NCBI RefSeq assembly: GCF_036826855.1
Contig: NZ_CP104578.1
Location: 7,312,501 to 7,376,500 of the forward strand
Origin: Streptomyces sp. SJL17-4
Lineage (GTDB): Bacteria; Actinomycetota; Actinomycetes; Streptomycetales; Streptomycetaceae
Direction: 5' to 3'
Length of the DNA: 64,000 nt
Shown here: in pieces, positions 8,509 to 17,375 of the stretch
Position numbering within the stretch: position 1 is the first letter of the stretch
Layout: each line of letters begins with the position of its first letter
Position numbers and translations under genes: made by a program
The notes under the pieces: generated by a model
Seen by the model: the letters and a program-made list of their open reading frames with translations, nothing else
Told to the model about the DNA's origin: nothing
Database searches by the model: none

Positions 8509-11352
8509 TCAGACCATTTCTGTCAGAGGCTGATCGGCCCCCCGACGGAGTGCGGCCGACAGCCGCTTCGCCTGGACGACGAACTGCGAGGCACTCCGCG
8601 CCGAGGCCATCGCGTCGAGCCCGGCCACCTCACCGCCGGCCCCGCACCGCTCCACACAGTCCGCCGCGACCGCGAGCACCTCGCCCAGACCGCGCATCGG
8701 CTTCTCCGCGCCGAGCAGCTCCGGCAGCATCGGCTCAAGGACCGCCCAGACCGTGCCGTACGCGCCCGTGGCGGCCGTCGTCCGGAGCGCGTCCGCCAGC
8801 CGGTTCGGCTTCACCGAGCCCTCCACGACCAACCACACCAGCTCCGTGCCGAGCCGCCGGGCGTCCAGATCACCCCGCGACGCCAGGACGAGCAGCGCGT
8901 CCACCGCCCGCAGCCGGTCGTCCGCGTCCTGACAGCCCAGACCGAACGCCAGGGCCAGATGGACGGCCCGGCCGGCCGGGCCGCCCGCCTCGGCGAGCGC
9001 GGTGAGCGGTTCGGTCAGGCCGCGCTGGTCCCCGTCGGCACCCGACGCGAGGGAGGACAGGACACACGCCGCCACGAACTCACGGTCCACCGGCAACGCC
9101 GTGGCCCAGTGCCCCCGCGTGTCCAGCCAGTGGTAGCAGCGTCGGGGAGTCGCCTGCAGCTCACCGCCCAGCCAGCGGAATGCGGCCGGGAACTCCTCGC
9201 GCACCACCGCTCGCTCGTCGATCTCGACGACGATCCGGTCCGTCAGCCACCACTTCTGTGAGGCCCGGTCCTTCCCCCTGGCGAGGAACCGCACCCTCGT
9301 CCCCAGGGGTTCCCCCGCCCGCAGCCACGCGGCGAGCCGTCGTCCCGCCCGCGTGCCGAGCGCCTCGGCCTCCTCGGCCGCCCGCCCGGCCGACGGGTCC
9401 CTGCGCCCGACCCTCAACAGCGCCTGGGCGAAGTCGGCCGGGGCCGGCTCGACGCCGGCGTCCCCGTAGGCGCGCACCCGCTCCACCAGCACTACCGGGT
9501 CGATCTCACCGGTGTGCAGGGTCGGTACGGCGAGCAGGAACGGCAGCGCGTCCGTGCCGATCAGGTCGGCGGCCTCCCACAGGCGCGCGTCCAGCATCCC
9601 CGACAGGGCCTCGTGGTGACAGGCGTTCCGGCCGTTCCCCTTCGCCCGTCCGGAGTCGACCCGCCATCCCGGCAGCAGCGCGAGCAGCCCCGCCAGTACC
9701 ACCTCCGCCCCGTGGGTGGAGTGGGTGAAGTAGTGCTGGTGCCCCCAGTGCTCCGTCGGGAACGTCTCGCGCACCGCCGCTTCCAGCCCCGCCCGGTCCC
9801 GTCGCGCGAGCCGCACCAGACCGTCGAGCGTCCGCTCGAACGCCGCCGGATCCTGGTACTGGCCCCTCGTCAGCAGCTCCTCCACCAGAGCCTCGACCGT
9901 CGTCGCCGGGGGAGCCACCGGCTCCCGCTCCGGGACCGGCGGAAGGATCTCCTCGTACGGGACCCCGGACTCCACCTCCAGGTCCTCCCCGAACAGGGCG
10001 ACGGCTGCCGCCCGGTGCACCGGACTCAGCAGCCCGGCCTGCTCGGCGAGCTCACGTCGTACGGAGGCCTCCACCGCCGCCGCATGACGGCCCACCAGCT
10101 TCAGGGCCCGCTCCTGGATCGTGGTGTCCTCGTGCCCGAAGGCCTCCGCCACGGCCGGCAGCAGCTCCTCCGCCGCACCGGGCTCCCGCGCCAGCACCTT
10201 GCCGACCAGCGTCAACTGGGCCCGCACCAGCTTCTTCTCGGTACGGAACAGCACCCCGCCCGTCATCTCGGCCAGGGCCCCGGCCGACAGCGCGCCCTCG
10301 TCGGCGAGGCCCGCGAGGACCTCCTGCGCGTACCCCGCCACCGGGGACGGGGCGTCGGCCGTCATCCCGATCCAGTCAGGGACCCGCTCCCGGCGCTCGG
10401 CCGCGCTCGGCTCGACGAGCCGCAACATTTCCAGCGGGAACCGCAGATCCCGGGCCCGCCCACCGCGCAGCAGCCGGGAGACGCACAGGTCCACGACCTG
10501 GGCCCGGTCGAGCACGCCCTCCGTGACGAGCGTCGCGAGCACCGTCGGCCAGTGCGTCGGCGCCTCGGGACCGACCGACCAGGTCAGCGGGGCGGGCGTC
10601 TCGGCCATGGCGAGCGCGTGCGGCACGAGCACCCGCGTGTGCGAGTCCTCCCGGAGCCGCTCCAGAAGGCGCGGGTCGTGGACCTCCCACGTCCACGCGA
10701 GGACATAGCCGTCGGTCGCGGGCACCGCGCATCCGGAGTGCTCCACGAGTCCGCGGATCAGACCGTAGCTGTTCTCCGCCACGGACTGCCGTGCCGCGAG
10801 CCGCTGCGCCACGTCCGCCGTCCACGCCGGGTCCCGGTCGGCGAGCACCGAGAGGACCAGGGCGCCGTCCTCGGAGCGCCGGCTCAGCAGGTCGCGCCCG
10901 CCGAGCCAGGCCGCCGTCGCGGCGGCGCCGGTCTGACAGCCGGCGCCCGCCACGTACAGCGCGCGCCGGACGGCCGTCGCCTCGTTCCACCGCTTCCAGT
11001 CCCAGGCACGGACCTCGGAGCGCAGGGACTTCAGCTGTCCGAGCACGGTCTTCCGGGCGGCGGCGTCCAGCGGCTCCAGGAGCGCCGGCACCTTGTGGGC
11101 GCGCCCCGCGCGCACCGCCGCGAGCAGCTGCTCGACCGGGGTGCCGCCCTCCGTACCGCTCGCGTCTCCCGCGTCGCCGCTCGTGCTCCCCGCCGCACCG
11201 TCCACGTCGTTCCCCGCCCCGCGCACCACGGCGCTCCTCACCTTGGTCATCATGCTGTCCATCACCCTGTTCACCAGGCTGTTCGTCACGTCGGTCCCCC
11301 CACCGGTCCCCGTCGCCCCACCGCTCCCTGTCGTCCCACCGGTCCCCGTCAT
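8509..11352 (-). CDS. Large HEAT-like repeat protein of unknown function (DUF6493-type)
   Basis: 947 residues, starting at the ATG that overlaps the SWIM gene stop as ATGA (11349-11352). A Gly/Thr-rich N-terminus (MTGTGGTTGSGG...) precedes PVEQLLAAVRAGRAHKVPAL and GQLKSLRSEVRAWDWKRWNE. The rest is Leu/Ala/Glu-rich with alpha-solenoid character and ends with a helical tail. I relate it from memory to the DUF6493 proteins found beside SWIM proteins in Streptomyces; the family name is uncertain. The frame stays open upstream to 12114, but that stretch is antisense-style shadow over the SWIM gene and is not used. Coupled translation suggests it works with the SWIM protein. Confidence 0.8.
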   Translation of the reverse strand: MTGTGGTTGSGGATGTGGGTDVTNSLVNRVMDSMMTKVRSAVVRGAGNDVDGAAGSTSGDAGDASGTEGGTPVEQLLAAVRAGRAHKVPALLEPLDAAARKTVLGQLKSLRSEVRAWDWKRWNEATAVRRALYVAGAGCQTGAAATAAWLGGRDLLSRRSEDGALVLSVLADRDPAWTADVAQRLAARQSVAENSYGLIRGLVEHSGCAVPATDGYVLAWTWEVHDPRLLERLREDSHTRVLVPHALAMAETPAPLTWSVGPEAPTHWPTVLATLVTEGVLDRAQVVDLCVSRLLRGGRARDLRFPLEMLRLVEPSAAERRERVPDWIGMTADAPSPVAGYAQEVLAGLADEGALSAGALAEMTGGVLFRTEKKLVRAQLTLVGKVLAREPGAAEELLPAVAEAFGHEDTTIQERALKLVGRHAAAVEASVRRELAEQAGLLSPVHRAAAVALFGEDLEVESGVPYEEILPPVPEREPVAPPATTVEALVEELLTRGQYQDPAAFERTLDGLVRLARRDRAGLEAAVRETFPTEHWGHQHYFTHSTHGAEVVLAGLLALLPGWRVDSGRAKGNGRNACHHEALSGMLDARLWEAADLIGTDALPFLLAVPTLHTGEIDPVVLVERVRAYGDAGVEPAPADFAQALLRVGRRDPSAGRAAEEAEALGTRAGRRLAAWLRAGEPLGTRVRFLARGKDRASQKWWLTDRIVVEIDERAVVREEFPAAFRWLGGELQATPRRCYHWLDTRGHWATALPVDREFVAACVLSSLASGADGDQRGLTEPLTALAEAGGPAGRAVHLALAFGLGCQDADDRLRAVDALLVLASRGDLDARRLGTELVWLVVEGSVKPNRLADALRTTAATGAYGTVWAVLEPMLPELLGAEKPMRGLGEVLAVAADCVERCGAGGEVAGLDAMASARSASQFVVQAKRLSAALRRGADQPLTEMV

Positions 11353-12758
11353 CGCGCCGCTCCGGCCACCGCCGTGCCGGCTTCCGGGGCACCGACGTGC
11401 TCGGGCGTCGCGCCCCGCCGGACCATCCGGACCGCCAGCGCGTGCTTGCACGGCCCCCGCCGGCCCCGGTAGTCGGTCCACCACTGGCAGGTGCAGCTCA
11501 GCACCCCGTCCGACTCCCGTACCCGATAGCGCCGTTCGCCCGAGGCCACCGTCGCCAGCGGGCCGTCGACGGTCACCGCGCCCTCCGCGACCAGCCGTCG
11601 GGCGCTCACCAGGCGGGGGTTGTGCCGCTCGGCGCGGTCCGCGTCGTACGGCAGCTCCCGGTGGAAGTAGGCCGCGTCCGCCACGTCGTACCCCACGCGC
11701 CCGGCCGTGCCGAGCCGGGTCAGCGCCGCCCGCACCCGGTCGATCGTGAGCCCGGCCTGTGCCGCGAGGTCGGCCGGGTCGATCCGCGGCTCCCAGGCGA
11801 GCAGGACCGCGACCAGCTCGGCGTCCTGCGCGGCCTCCTCCGTCGCGAGGGCCTCCAGGACCCCGCCCTCGCCGGAGAAGCCCCGCGCGGGATCGGGCGA
11901 CAGCGTCAACGTGAGCCGCATGCCGGGCAGGATCACCTCCCAGGCGCTCGCCGTGGCCGGCGTGCCGTCGGGCACCGGCCCGTACACCCGGAGCCCCGTC
12001 GCGTGCCGCAGCACCCGCTCCAGGGCGACGAGCCGGTCGGGCCCGGGCAGGCACACCGCGCCCGGGCCCGGCCGGGTCGTCGGCCGCAGGCTCCGGCCGG
12101 ACTGGGTGATCCACATCGGACCGCGTCCACGGGCCTGGTTGCGTGGCAGGGACCGGAGGAAACGGACGGCCTCCGCCCCGCTCAGCTCGGCCCGCAGATC
12201 GAACCGGGCGGAGGCGACCTGCGCCTCGGCGAAGCCCCGCAGCCAGCGGTCCGGCAGCGGGACCTTCTTCTCCACGACCGCCCCCGCGAGCGTGGTCACC
12301 GCCATCTCCTCCGGACCCACCCGGAGATGCAGCGGATCGTCCCCCGTCATCCGCGACAGCGCCTCACGCAGCGGGTTGTTGACGTCGACGTTGGTCGTGC
12401 CGTGCCCCGTCTCCGTACCGCCGAGCCCCTCGTCGAGCACGTCCAGGCGCGCGTACACCCCGCCGCAGCCGGAGAACGACTCGAACCGCAGCCGGTCCCC
12501 GTTCCCCGTCACCACCGGGTCGAGCGATCCCGGCCGTATCCGCTGGTAGTAGCGGGCCGATGCCACGTCGGCGACCGCGAGCAGACCGCGGGCGGCGACC
12601 TGCGGCGAGGCCAGGAAGCCGGCGAAGAAACGGGGATGGGCCTCGGCCCCACGGGGCGTGAGACCCCCCGCCGTCTCCAGACCGAGCAGCTGGCCGGAGC
12701 CCGTGGACTCCAGCGCGGAAGGGCGGACATAGGCGAGTGCCTGTACGGATCGCGTCAT
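11349..12758 (-). CDS. SWIM zinc finger family protein
   Basis: 469 residues from the ATG at 12758 (MTRSVQALAYVRPSALES). A further ATG 10 codons upstream gives an unlikely leader. Near the C-terminus the CxC...CxH SWIM pattern is intact: LSCTCQWWTDYRGRRGPCKH, at about residues 422-439, the expected metal ligands for DNA or protein binding. The N-terminal 300 residues have no motif I recognise. It resembles the YehQ-type SWIM proteins that accompany MoxR ATPase and VWA proteins elsewhere, but neither partner is encoded here. It sits between phoD and the HEAT-like gene and is probably co-transcribed with the latter. Confidence 0.85.
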   Translation of the reverse strand: MTRSVQALAYVRPSALESTGSGQLLGLETAGGLTPRGAEAHPRFFAGFLASPQVAARGLLAVADVASARYYQRIRPGSLDPVVTGNGDRLRFESFSGCGGVYARLDVLDEGLGGTETGHGTTNVDVNNPLREALSRMTGDDPLHLRVGPEEMAVTTLAGAVVEKKVPLPDRWLRGFAEAQVASARFDLRAELSGAEAVRFLRSLPRNQARGRGPMWITQSGRSLRPTTRPGPGAVCLPGPDRLVALERVLRHATGLRVYGPVPDGTPATASAWEVILPGMRLTLTLSPDPARGFSGEGGVLEALATEEAAQDAELVAVLLAWEPRIDPADLAAQAGLTIDRVRAALTRLGTAGRVGYDVADAAYFHRELPYDADRAERHNPRLVSARRLVAEGAVTVDGPLATVASGERRYRVRESDGVLSCTCQWWTDYRGRRGPCKHALAVRMVRRGATPEHVGAPEAGTAVAGAAR

Positions 12759-12794
12759 GGAAAAGACGTTAGGACCTGGCACTGACAATCACCG

Positions 12795-12850
12795 GGGAGC
12801 CGGGGCCCGTCCGGCCGTCACGACCGGCCGGGGACCCGGCCCCCGCCCGC
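12795..12850 (-). terminator. GC-rich hairpin region after phoD
   Basis: The phoD-SWIM spacer holds nested inverted repeats, including CCGGCC...GGCCGG flanked by GGGCCC- and GACCCGGCCCC-type arms. It could terminate phoD transcription or attenuate read-through into the SWIM gene. Base pairing is imperfect, so this is tentative. Confidence 0.4.
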
Positions 12851-12896
12851 CGCGACCGGCGAAGGGCCCGGCCCCCGCACCACCTCCGACCAGGCG

Positions 12897-14486
12897 TTAC
12901 TGCCCGACGCGCCCCGGCCGGAGCGCCTTGCTGAACAGCACCGCACCGCCCTCCGCCCGCAGACGGACCGTCAGTTCCCCGCTGTGGCCGTCGATGTCGA
13001 TCTCCCCGAAGTACTGCGGGCTCTCCATCGGCGACAGATTGGCCCGCTCGGGCGCCCGGACGAACACCCGCTCAGGACCGAAGGTCGCGTCGAGCTTGTT
13101 CGCCGGGAAGCCGCCGGCCGCCAGCGGCCCGGACACGAACTCCCAGAACGGCGCGAAGTCCTGGAAGGCCGCCCGCTCCGGCGCGTAGTGCTGCGCCGAG
13201 GTGTAGTGCACGTCCGCCGTCAGCCACAGGGTGCCGGTGATCCGCCGGTGCTTGATGAACCGCAGCAGCTCCGCGATCTGCAGCTCACGGCCCAGCGGCG
13301 CGCCCGGGTCGCCCTGCGCGATCGCCTCGATGTTCGTGCCGTCCGGGACGACCAGGCCGAGCGGCATGTCCGCCGCGAGCACCTTCCACACCGCGGTGGA
13401 CGCGGCCAGCTCCCGCTTGAGCCAGGCGAGCTGCTCGGCGCCGAGGATGCCGGTGGTGTCGTCGGCCTGGCGTCCGGGGGAGTTGGCGTTCCGGAACGAG
13501 CGCATGTCGAGCACGAACACGTCGAGCAGCGGCCCGTACCGCACGACCCGGTGCATCCGGCGCTCGCGACCGCCCCCGCGCGCGTGCAGGGTGGACACTG
13601 GCGTGTACTCGCCGAACGCGCGCAGGGCACGCGAAGCGAGGACGTCCACGTCCTTCTCCGTGTAGCGCGCGTCGTCCAGGATCTGGCCCGGGTACCAGTT
13701 GTTGCGCACCTCGTGGTCGTCCCACTGCATCACCGTGGGCACCTGCGCGTTGAACGCCCGCACGTTGTGGTCGAGGAGGTTGTAGCGGAAGTTGCCCCGG
13801 TACTCGTCGAGGGTCTCCGCGACCTTCGACTTCTCGGGCGTCGTGACGTTCCGCCAGATCCGCCCGTCGGGGAGCGTCACGCTGGGCTGCAGCGGCCCGT
13901 CGGCGTAGATCGAGTCGCCGCTGCACAGGAAGAAGTCCGGGTCGAGGCGGCGCATCTCCTCGTACGCGCGGAAGCCGCCGATGTCCGGGTTGATGCCCCA
14001 GCCCTGCCCGGCGATGTCTCCCGACCAGAGGAAGCGGACGCCGTCGCGGCGCCGGTCGGGGGCGGTACGGAAGGTGCCGACGATCCGCTCGCCCGTCCGG
14101 CGCGGGTCGTCCGGGTCGGCGAGCGTGACCCGGTAGTGGATCTGCTCGCCGGCGGGCAGCCCGCGCAGCGGGGTGGTGCCGGTGAAGTCCGTGCCCGCGC
14201 CGATCAGCGGCCCGTGGTGGCGGCGTACCCGGCGGAACGACTCGCTCGCCGAAGTCTCCACGAGCATCCGCGCCGGCCGGTCCGAGCGCACCCACACAAG
14301 TCCCGAGGACGTCGTGACGTCGCCCGTCTGGACACCCCACTCGGCGCGGGGCCGGCCCGACAGCGCGAACGCCGGGGCGGCGAGACCCGCACCGCCGAGG
14401 GTGAGCGCCGCCGACGCGGCGAGCGAACCGCGCAGCACGCTGCGCCGGGCGGGGGAGGGGGAACTACCGGGTACGGACTGGGACAT
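12897..14486 (-). CDS. phoD: Alkaline phosphatase D, Tat-secreted phosphodiesterase/phosphatase
   Basis: 529 residues. The N-terminus has a twin-arginine signal (ARRSVLRGSLAASAALTLGG) followed by APAFA, so it is folded before export. The PhoD N-terminal domain is followed by the metallophosphatase core with FLWSGDIAGQGWG, FFLCSGDSIYADG, VMQWDDHEVRNNWY and WLTADVHY, the expected Asp/Asn/His ligands of the Fe/Ca site. It releases phosphate from phosphoesters and teichoic-acid-like polymers outside the cell. A PHO box lies 70 bp upstream, which fits induction by PhoP under phosphate limitation. The SWIM/HEAT-like pair lies 138 bp downstream on the same strand. Confidence 0.93.
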   Translation of the reverse strand: MSQSVPGSSPSPARRSVLRGSLAASAALTLGGAGLAAPAFALSGRPRAEWGVQTGDVTTSSGLVWVRSDRPARMLVETSASESFRRVRRHHGPLIGAGTDFTGTTPLRGLPAGEQIHYRVTLADPDDPRRTGERIVGTFRTAPDRRRDGVRFLWSGDIAGQGWGINPDIGGFRAYEEMRRLDPDFFLCSGDSIYADGPLQPSVTLPDGRIWRNVTTPEKSKVAETLDEYRGNFRYNLLDHNVRAFNAQVPTVMQWDDHEVRNNWYPGQILDDARYTEKDVDVLASRALRAFGEYTPVSTLHARGGGRERRMHRVVRYGPLLDVFVLDMRSFRNANSPGRQADDTTGILGAEQLAWLKRELAASTAVWKVLAADMPLGLVVPDGTNIEAIAQGDPGAPLGRELQIAELLRFIKHRRITGTLWLTADVHYTSAQHYAPERAAFQDFAPFWEFVSGPLAAGGFPANKLDATFGPERVFVRAPERANLSPMESPQYFGEIDIDGHSGELTVRLRAEGGAVLFSKALRPGRVGQ

Positions 14487-14556
14487 GGAAGAGCCTCCGA
14501 GGGGCGTCCGGGCGGGGGGCGGTGCGTCGCCCCATGCCTAACGGCCGGGGGCGGCG

Positions 14557-14578
14557 CCCACACGAACCCCATGTGAAC
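14557..14578 (-). promoter_or_regulatory. PHO box (PhoP direct-repeat operator) upstream of phoD
   Basis: On the minus strand two adjacent 11-bp units read GTTCACATGGG (14578-14568) and GTTCGTGTGGG (14567-14557). They match the Streptomyces PhoP direct-repeat unit, which begins GTTCA and is repeated every 11 bp. The site sits 70-92 bp upstream of the phoD start codon. The match to family knowledge and the gene served make it convincing. Confidence 0.75.
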
Positions 14579-14632
14579 ACTCACGTGAGGGCCGCCATGG
14601 ACCTCCGGCGCCGTGCGTGTGAACGCATCACC

Positions 14633-16132
14633 TCACCCTCGGGCGACCGCCTCCGCCACCCGGCGTATCCCCGCCGTCACGACGGACGGCGACAGGTGCG
14701 CGTACCCGATCACGAGCCGTACGTCGCCGTCCCCGGGCCGCGCCGTGCCGTACTCCTCCAGCGGCCGCAGTGCCACACCCGCCTCCGCCGACCGTGCCAG
14801 GAACCGTTCCGGTGGCCCGTAACGCCCCGGTACGCGCGCGATGACGTGGAGTCCGGCGGCGATGCCGCTCACGCCGGTTCCCGGCAGGTGCTCCGCGAGC
14901 GCCGACAGGAGCGCGTCCCGCCGCTCCCGGTAGGCACGTTGGCAGCGGCGCAGCTGCCGGTCGTACGCGCCCCGCGTCACGAACTCCGCGAGCACCGCCT
15001 GGTCGAGTACGGGGTTGCCGAGGTCCATCGTCCGTTTGCGCTCGACGACCTCGGCGAGCAGCGCCTCGGGGACGAGCATCCAGCCGAGGCGCAGACCGGG
15101 CGCGAGCGACTTGCTGACCGAGCCCGCGTAGACGACCCGCTCCGGGTCGAGTCCCTGGAGCGCGCCGACGGGAGCCCGGTCGTACCGGAAGTCGCCGTCG
15201 TAGTCGTCCTCCAGGACGTAACCGTCCACCGCCCGCGCCCAGTCGAGCAGCGCGGCACGGCGCTCCGCCGACCAGATGATCCCGGAGGGGAACTGGTGCG
15301 AGGGCGTCACCACCACCGCCCGCACCCCGGAGGCGGCGAGCGGCTCCGTCCGCAGCCCCTCCTCGTCGAGCGGCAGCCACACCGTGTCAAGGCCGGTCGA
15401 GGCGAACAGCCGCCCGTGCTCCGGGCTGCCCGGATCCTCGATGCCGACCGCGTCGAGCCCCCGCGCGCGCAGCACGAAACCGAGCAGGGTCGACGCCTGC
15501 GCCACCCCCGAACACACCACGAGTCGCTCCGGATCGGCCACCACACCCCGGCGCCGGGTCAGCATCCCGGCCAGCGCCTCCCGCAGTTCGGGCACCCCGC
15601 GTGGGTCCGGATACCCGAGGGCGGGGTGGGGGAGCCGCGAGAGGACGGCCCGCTGGGCGGCCGACCAGGCGGCTCTCGGGAAGAGCGACAGATCGGGTGT
15701 TCCCGGGCGGAAGTCCACGCGGACGGCGGGCGCACCCGAACCACGCGCGCGCGTGGCCGGGCCCGCGCCCCGGGCGACGGCCCCACGCGCGCGCGTAACC
15801 GGATCCGTGCCCTGGGCGACGGTCCCACCTCCACGTGCGGGCGTGCCGCCCGTTCGGCCCCTCGCCGCGTCGCCCACCCATGTGCCCGCGCCCCGGTCGC
15901 TGCGCAGATAGCCCTCGGCGGTGAGCTGTTCGTACGCCTCCGTGACCAGGCCCCGTGAGACGCCCAGGTCGGCCGCGAGCGCGCGGGTCGACGGCAGTCG
16001 GGTCCCGGCCGCGAGCCGACCGGAGCGCACCGCCTCGCGCAACGCTTCCTGGAGGGCCCGGCCGCGCCGCCGCGCCGGGGCGGCGGCGGCCGGCAGGAGC
16101 AACTCCCAGGCCGCCTGTCCGTGGCTGCTCAT
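14633..16132 (-). CDS. MocR/PdxR-type GntR regulator with aminotransferase domain
   Basis: 499 residues. The GntR winged helix is at about 25-90 (GTRLPSTRALAADLGVSRGLVTEAYEQL). A Gly/Ala/Arg-rich linker at about 91-135 has an internal repeat (TRARG...ARGAGPATRARG). A fold-type I aminotransferase-like domain follows, with EDDYDGDFRYDR and the PLP lysine at about K341 in SVSKSLAPGLRLGWM. Such proteins sense PLP or an amino acid adduct and often control vitamin B6 or amino acid genes. No obvious target sits beside it. The repetitive linker is longer and more GC-rich than usual. Confidence 0.88.
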   Translation of the reverse strand: MSSHGQAAWELLLPAAAAPARRRGRALQEALREAVRSGRLAAGTRLPSTRALAADLGVSRGLVTEAYEQLTAEGYLRSDRGAGTWVGDAARGRTGGTPARGGGTVAQGTDPVTRARGAVARGAGPATRARGSGAPAVRVDFRPGTPDLSLFPRAAWSAAQRAVLSRLPHPALGYPDPRGVPELREALAGMLTRRRGVVADPERLVVCSGVAQASTLLGFVLRARGLDAVGIEDPGSPEHGRLFASTGLDTVWLPLDEEGLRTEPLAASGVRAVVVTPSHQFPSGIIWSAERRAALLDWARAVDGYVLEDDYDGDFRYDRAPVGALQGLDPERVVYAGSVSKSLAPGLRLGWMLVPEALLAEVVERKRTMDLGNPVLDQAVLAEFVTRGAYDRQLRRCQRAYRERRDALLSALAEHLPGTGVSGIAAGLHVIARVPGRYGPPERFLARSAEAGVALRPLEEYGTARPGDGDVRLVIGYAHLSPSVVTAGIRRVAEAVARG

Positions 16133-16201
16133 CTCCGTGTGGCCCTTCTCCCCGTCCCACGGGCCGGGCGGTCCCGGCCGGGACTCATCATGCCGCGCGC
16201 G

Positions 16202-17233
16202 CTACTGGTGCAGTTCGAACGAGATGTGCGGGGCGAGCGCGCGGAGGAAGTCCGGTGCGTCGAAGATCTCGCCGGCCGAGGCGACGCCGGTCGTCCTGGT
16301 CCGGCCGGTGAGGATCCGCCGGACGGCCTCGACGGCGAGCGGCGCGCTGACGGCATAGATGTCCTGGCCGGCGGCCACGGCCCGGCGTTCCGCGTCGCCG
16401 GAGCGCACGACGACGTCCACGAGGAAGGTCTGGTCGGACCGCCCCCGCTCGTCGACCGCGGCCGGTGCCGACGCGTCGGGCGCCGACAGGTCCTGGGCCG
16501 CGTCGACCGCCATGTACGTGCGCACCTCGGGCACCTTCAGGTGGCTCGGGACGGTGACGACGTCGGCCATCGTGAACTCCCCGATGACGGGCCGGGGGCC
16601 CATCGGGGCCGGGAAGGGCCACTCCAGGACCGTGAACTCGTCGTCGTGGTACTCCAGTCGCCCCTGGCTGAAGCGGACGTGGCGGCCGTTCCGCCGTTCC
16701 CGGGAGACCTTGCCGGCGGCGAGGGTGCCGGCCGTGGGGTGCCAGCTGCTCAGCCCGTACGCGATGTGGGCCTCGTCGGCCGACGTCCAGTCGCCCATGG
16801 CGGCGGTGGCGAGCAGGTCGCCGAGGCCGCCGTAGAAGGCCATCGCGGGAACGATCACCGCTCCCGCCGCGCGGGCCCGGTCCGTGAACCGTGCGAACGT
16901 GTCGACGTTGGCCTCGATCTCGGCCGCCACGTCCACGTACGGGATTCCGGCCCGCAGGGCGGCCTCGATCACCGGCGCGCCGGTCACGGCGAAGGGTCCG
17001 GCGCAGTTGATCACGGCCGCCGCGCCTTCCAGTGCGCGGTCGAGCGACGCCGGGTCGTCGACCGACGCCGGGCGGACGTCGAGCCCCGGACGGGACTCCG
17101 CGAGAGCCCGCAGCTTCTCGGCGTCGCGGCCGACGGCCACCGGGACGAACCCGCGGGTCAGCAACTCCGTCACCACGAACCGCCCGGTGTGTCCGTAGGC
17201 GCCGAACACCGCGACCGTGAGCCCCGTTTCCAT
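16202..17233 (-). CDS. Saccharopine dehydrogenase-like NAD(P)-dependent oxidoreductase
   Basis: 343 residues. The Rossmann nucleotide-binding motif is at the N-terminus (VAVFGAYGHTGRFVVTELL), with VINCAGPFAVTGAPVIEAAL further on, as in short saccharopine-dehydrogenase-like proteins. The start is ATG 17233, preceded by a good GGGAGAAG ribosome binding site; the frame extends upstream only through the palindromic intergenic region. Substrate unknown. It is divergent from the GlxA-like regulator at 17376, its probable controller. Confidence 0.85.
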   Translation of the reverse strand: METGLTVAVFGAYGHTGRFVVTELLTRGFVPVAVGRDAEKLRALAESRPGLDVRPASVDDPASLDRALEGAAAVINCAGPFAVTGAPVIEAALRAGIPYVDVAAEIEANVDTFARFTDRARAAGAVIVPAMAFYGGLGDLLATAAMGDWTSADEAHIAYGLSSWHPTAGTLAAGKVSRERRNGRHVRFSQGRLEYHDDEFTVLEWPFPAPMGPRPVIGEFTMADVVTVPSHLKVPEVRTYMAVDAAQDLSAPDASAPAAVDERGRSDQTFLVDVVVRSGDAERRAVAAGQDIYAVSAPLAVEAVRRILTGRTRTTGVASAGEIFDAPDFLRALAPHISFELHQ

Positions 17234-17248
17234 GACTTCTCCCTGTTC

Positions 17249-17306
17249 TCGTACGGCGTTCCCGTACGACGTAGCCGTACGGGACGTACCCGTACGTCCC
17301 GTACGG
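17249..17306. promoter_or_regulatory. Two tandem inverted repeats in the divergent promoter region
   Basis: IR1 (17249-17269) is TCGTACGG-N5-CCGTACGA. IR2 (17275-17306) is a perfect 15-bp inverted repeat, CCGTACGGGACGTAC / GTACGTCCCGTACGG, around a 2-nt centre. They lie between the oxidoreductase start (17233) and the GlxA-like regulator start (17376). They are likely operators for that regulator. IR2 could also form a hairpin in the 5' UTR of the oxidoreductase. Confidence 0.6.
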
Positions 17307-17375
17307 CTCGAACCGTTCTCCTGGGGGCAATCCTGTCCTCGGCGACCGTCCCGCACGAGTGTCCGGAACGACATC

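Noticed and set aside
11353..12114. N-terminal extension of the HEAT-like gene
   Set aside because: It overlaps the SWIM gene in another frame; the ATGA overlap gives a better start at 11352.
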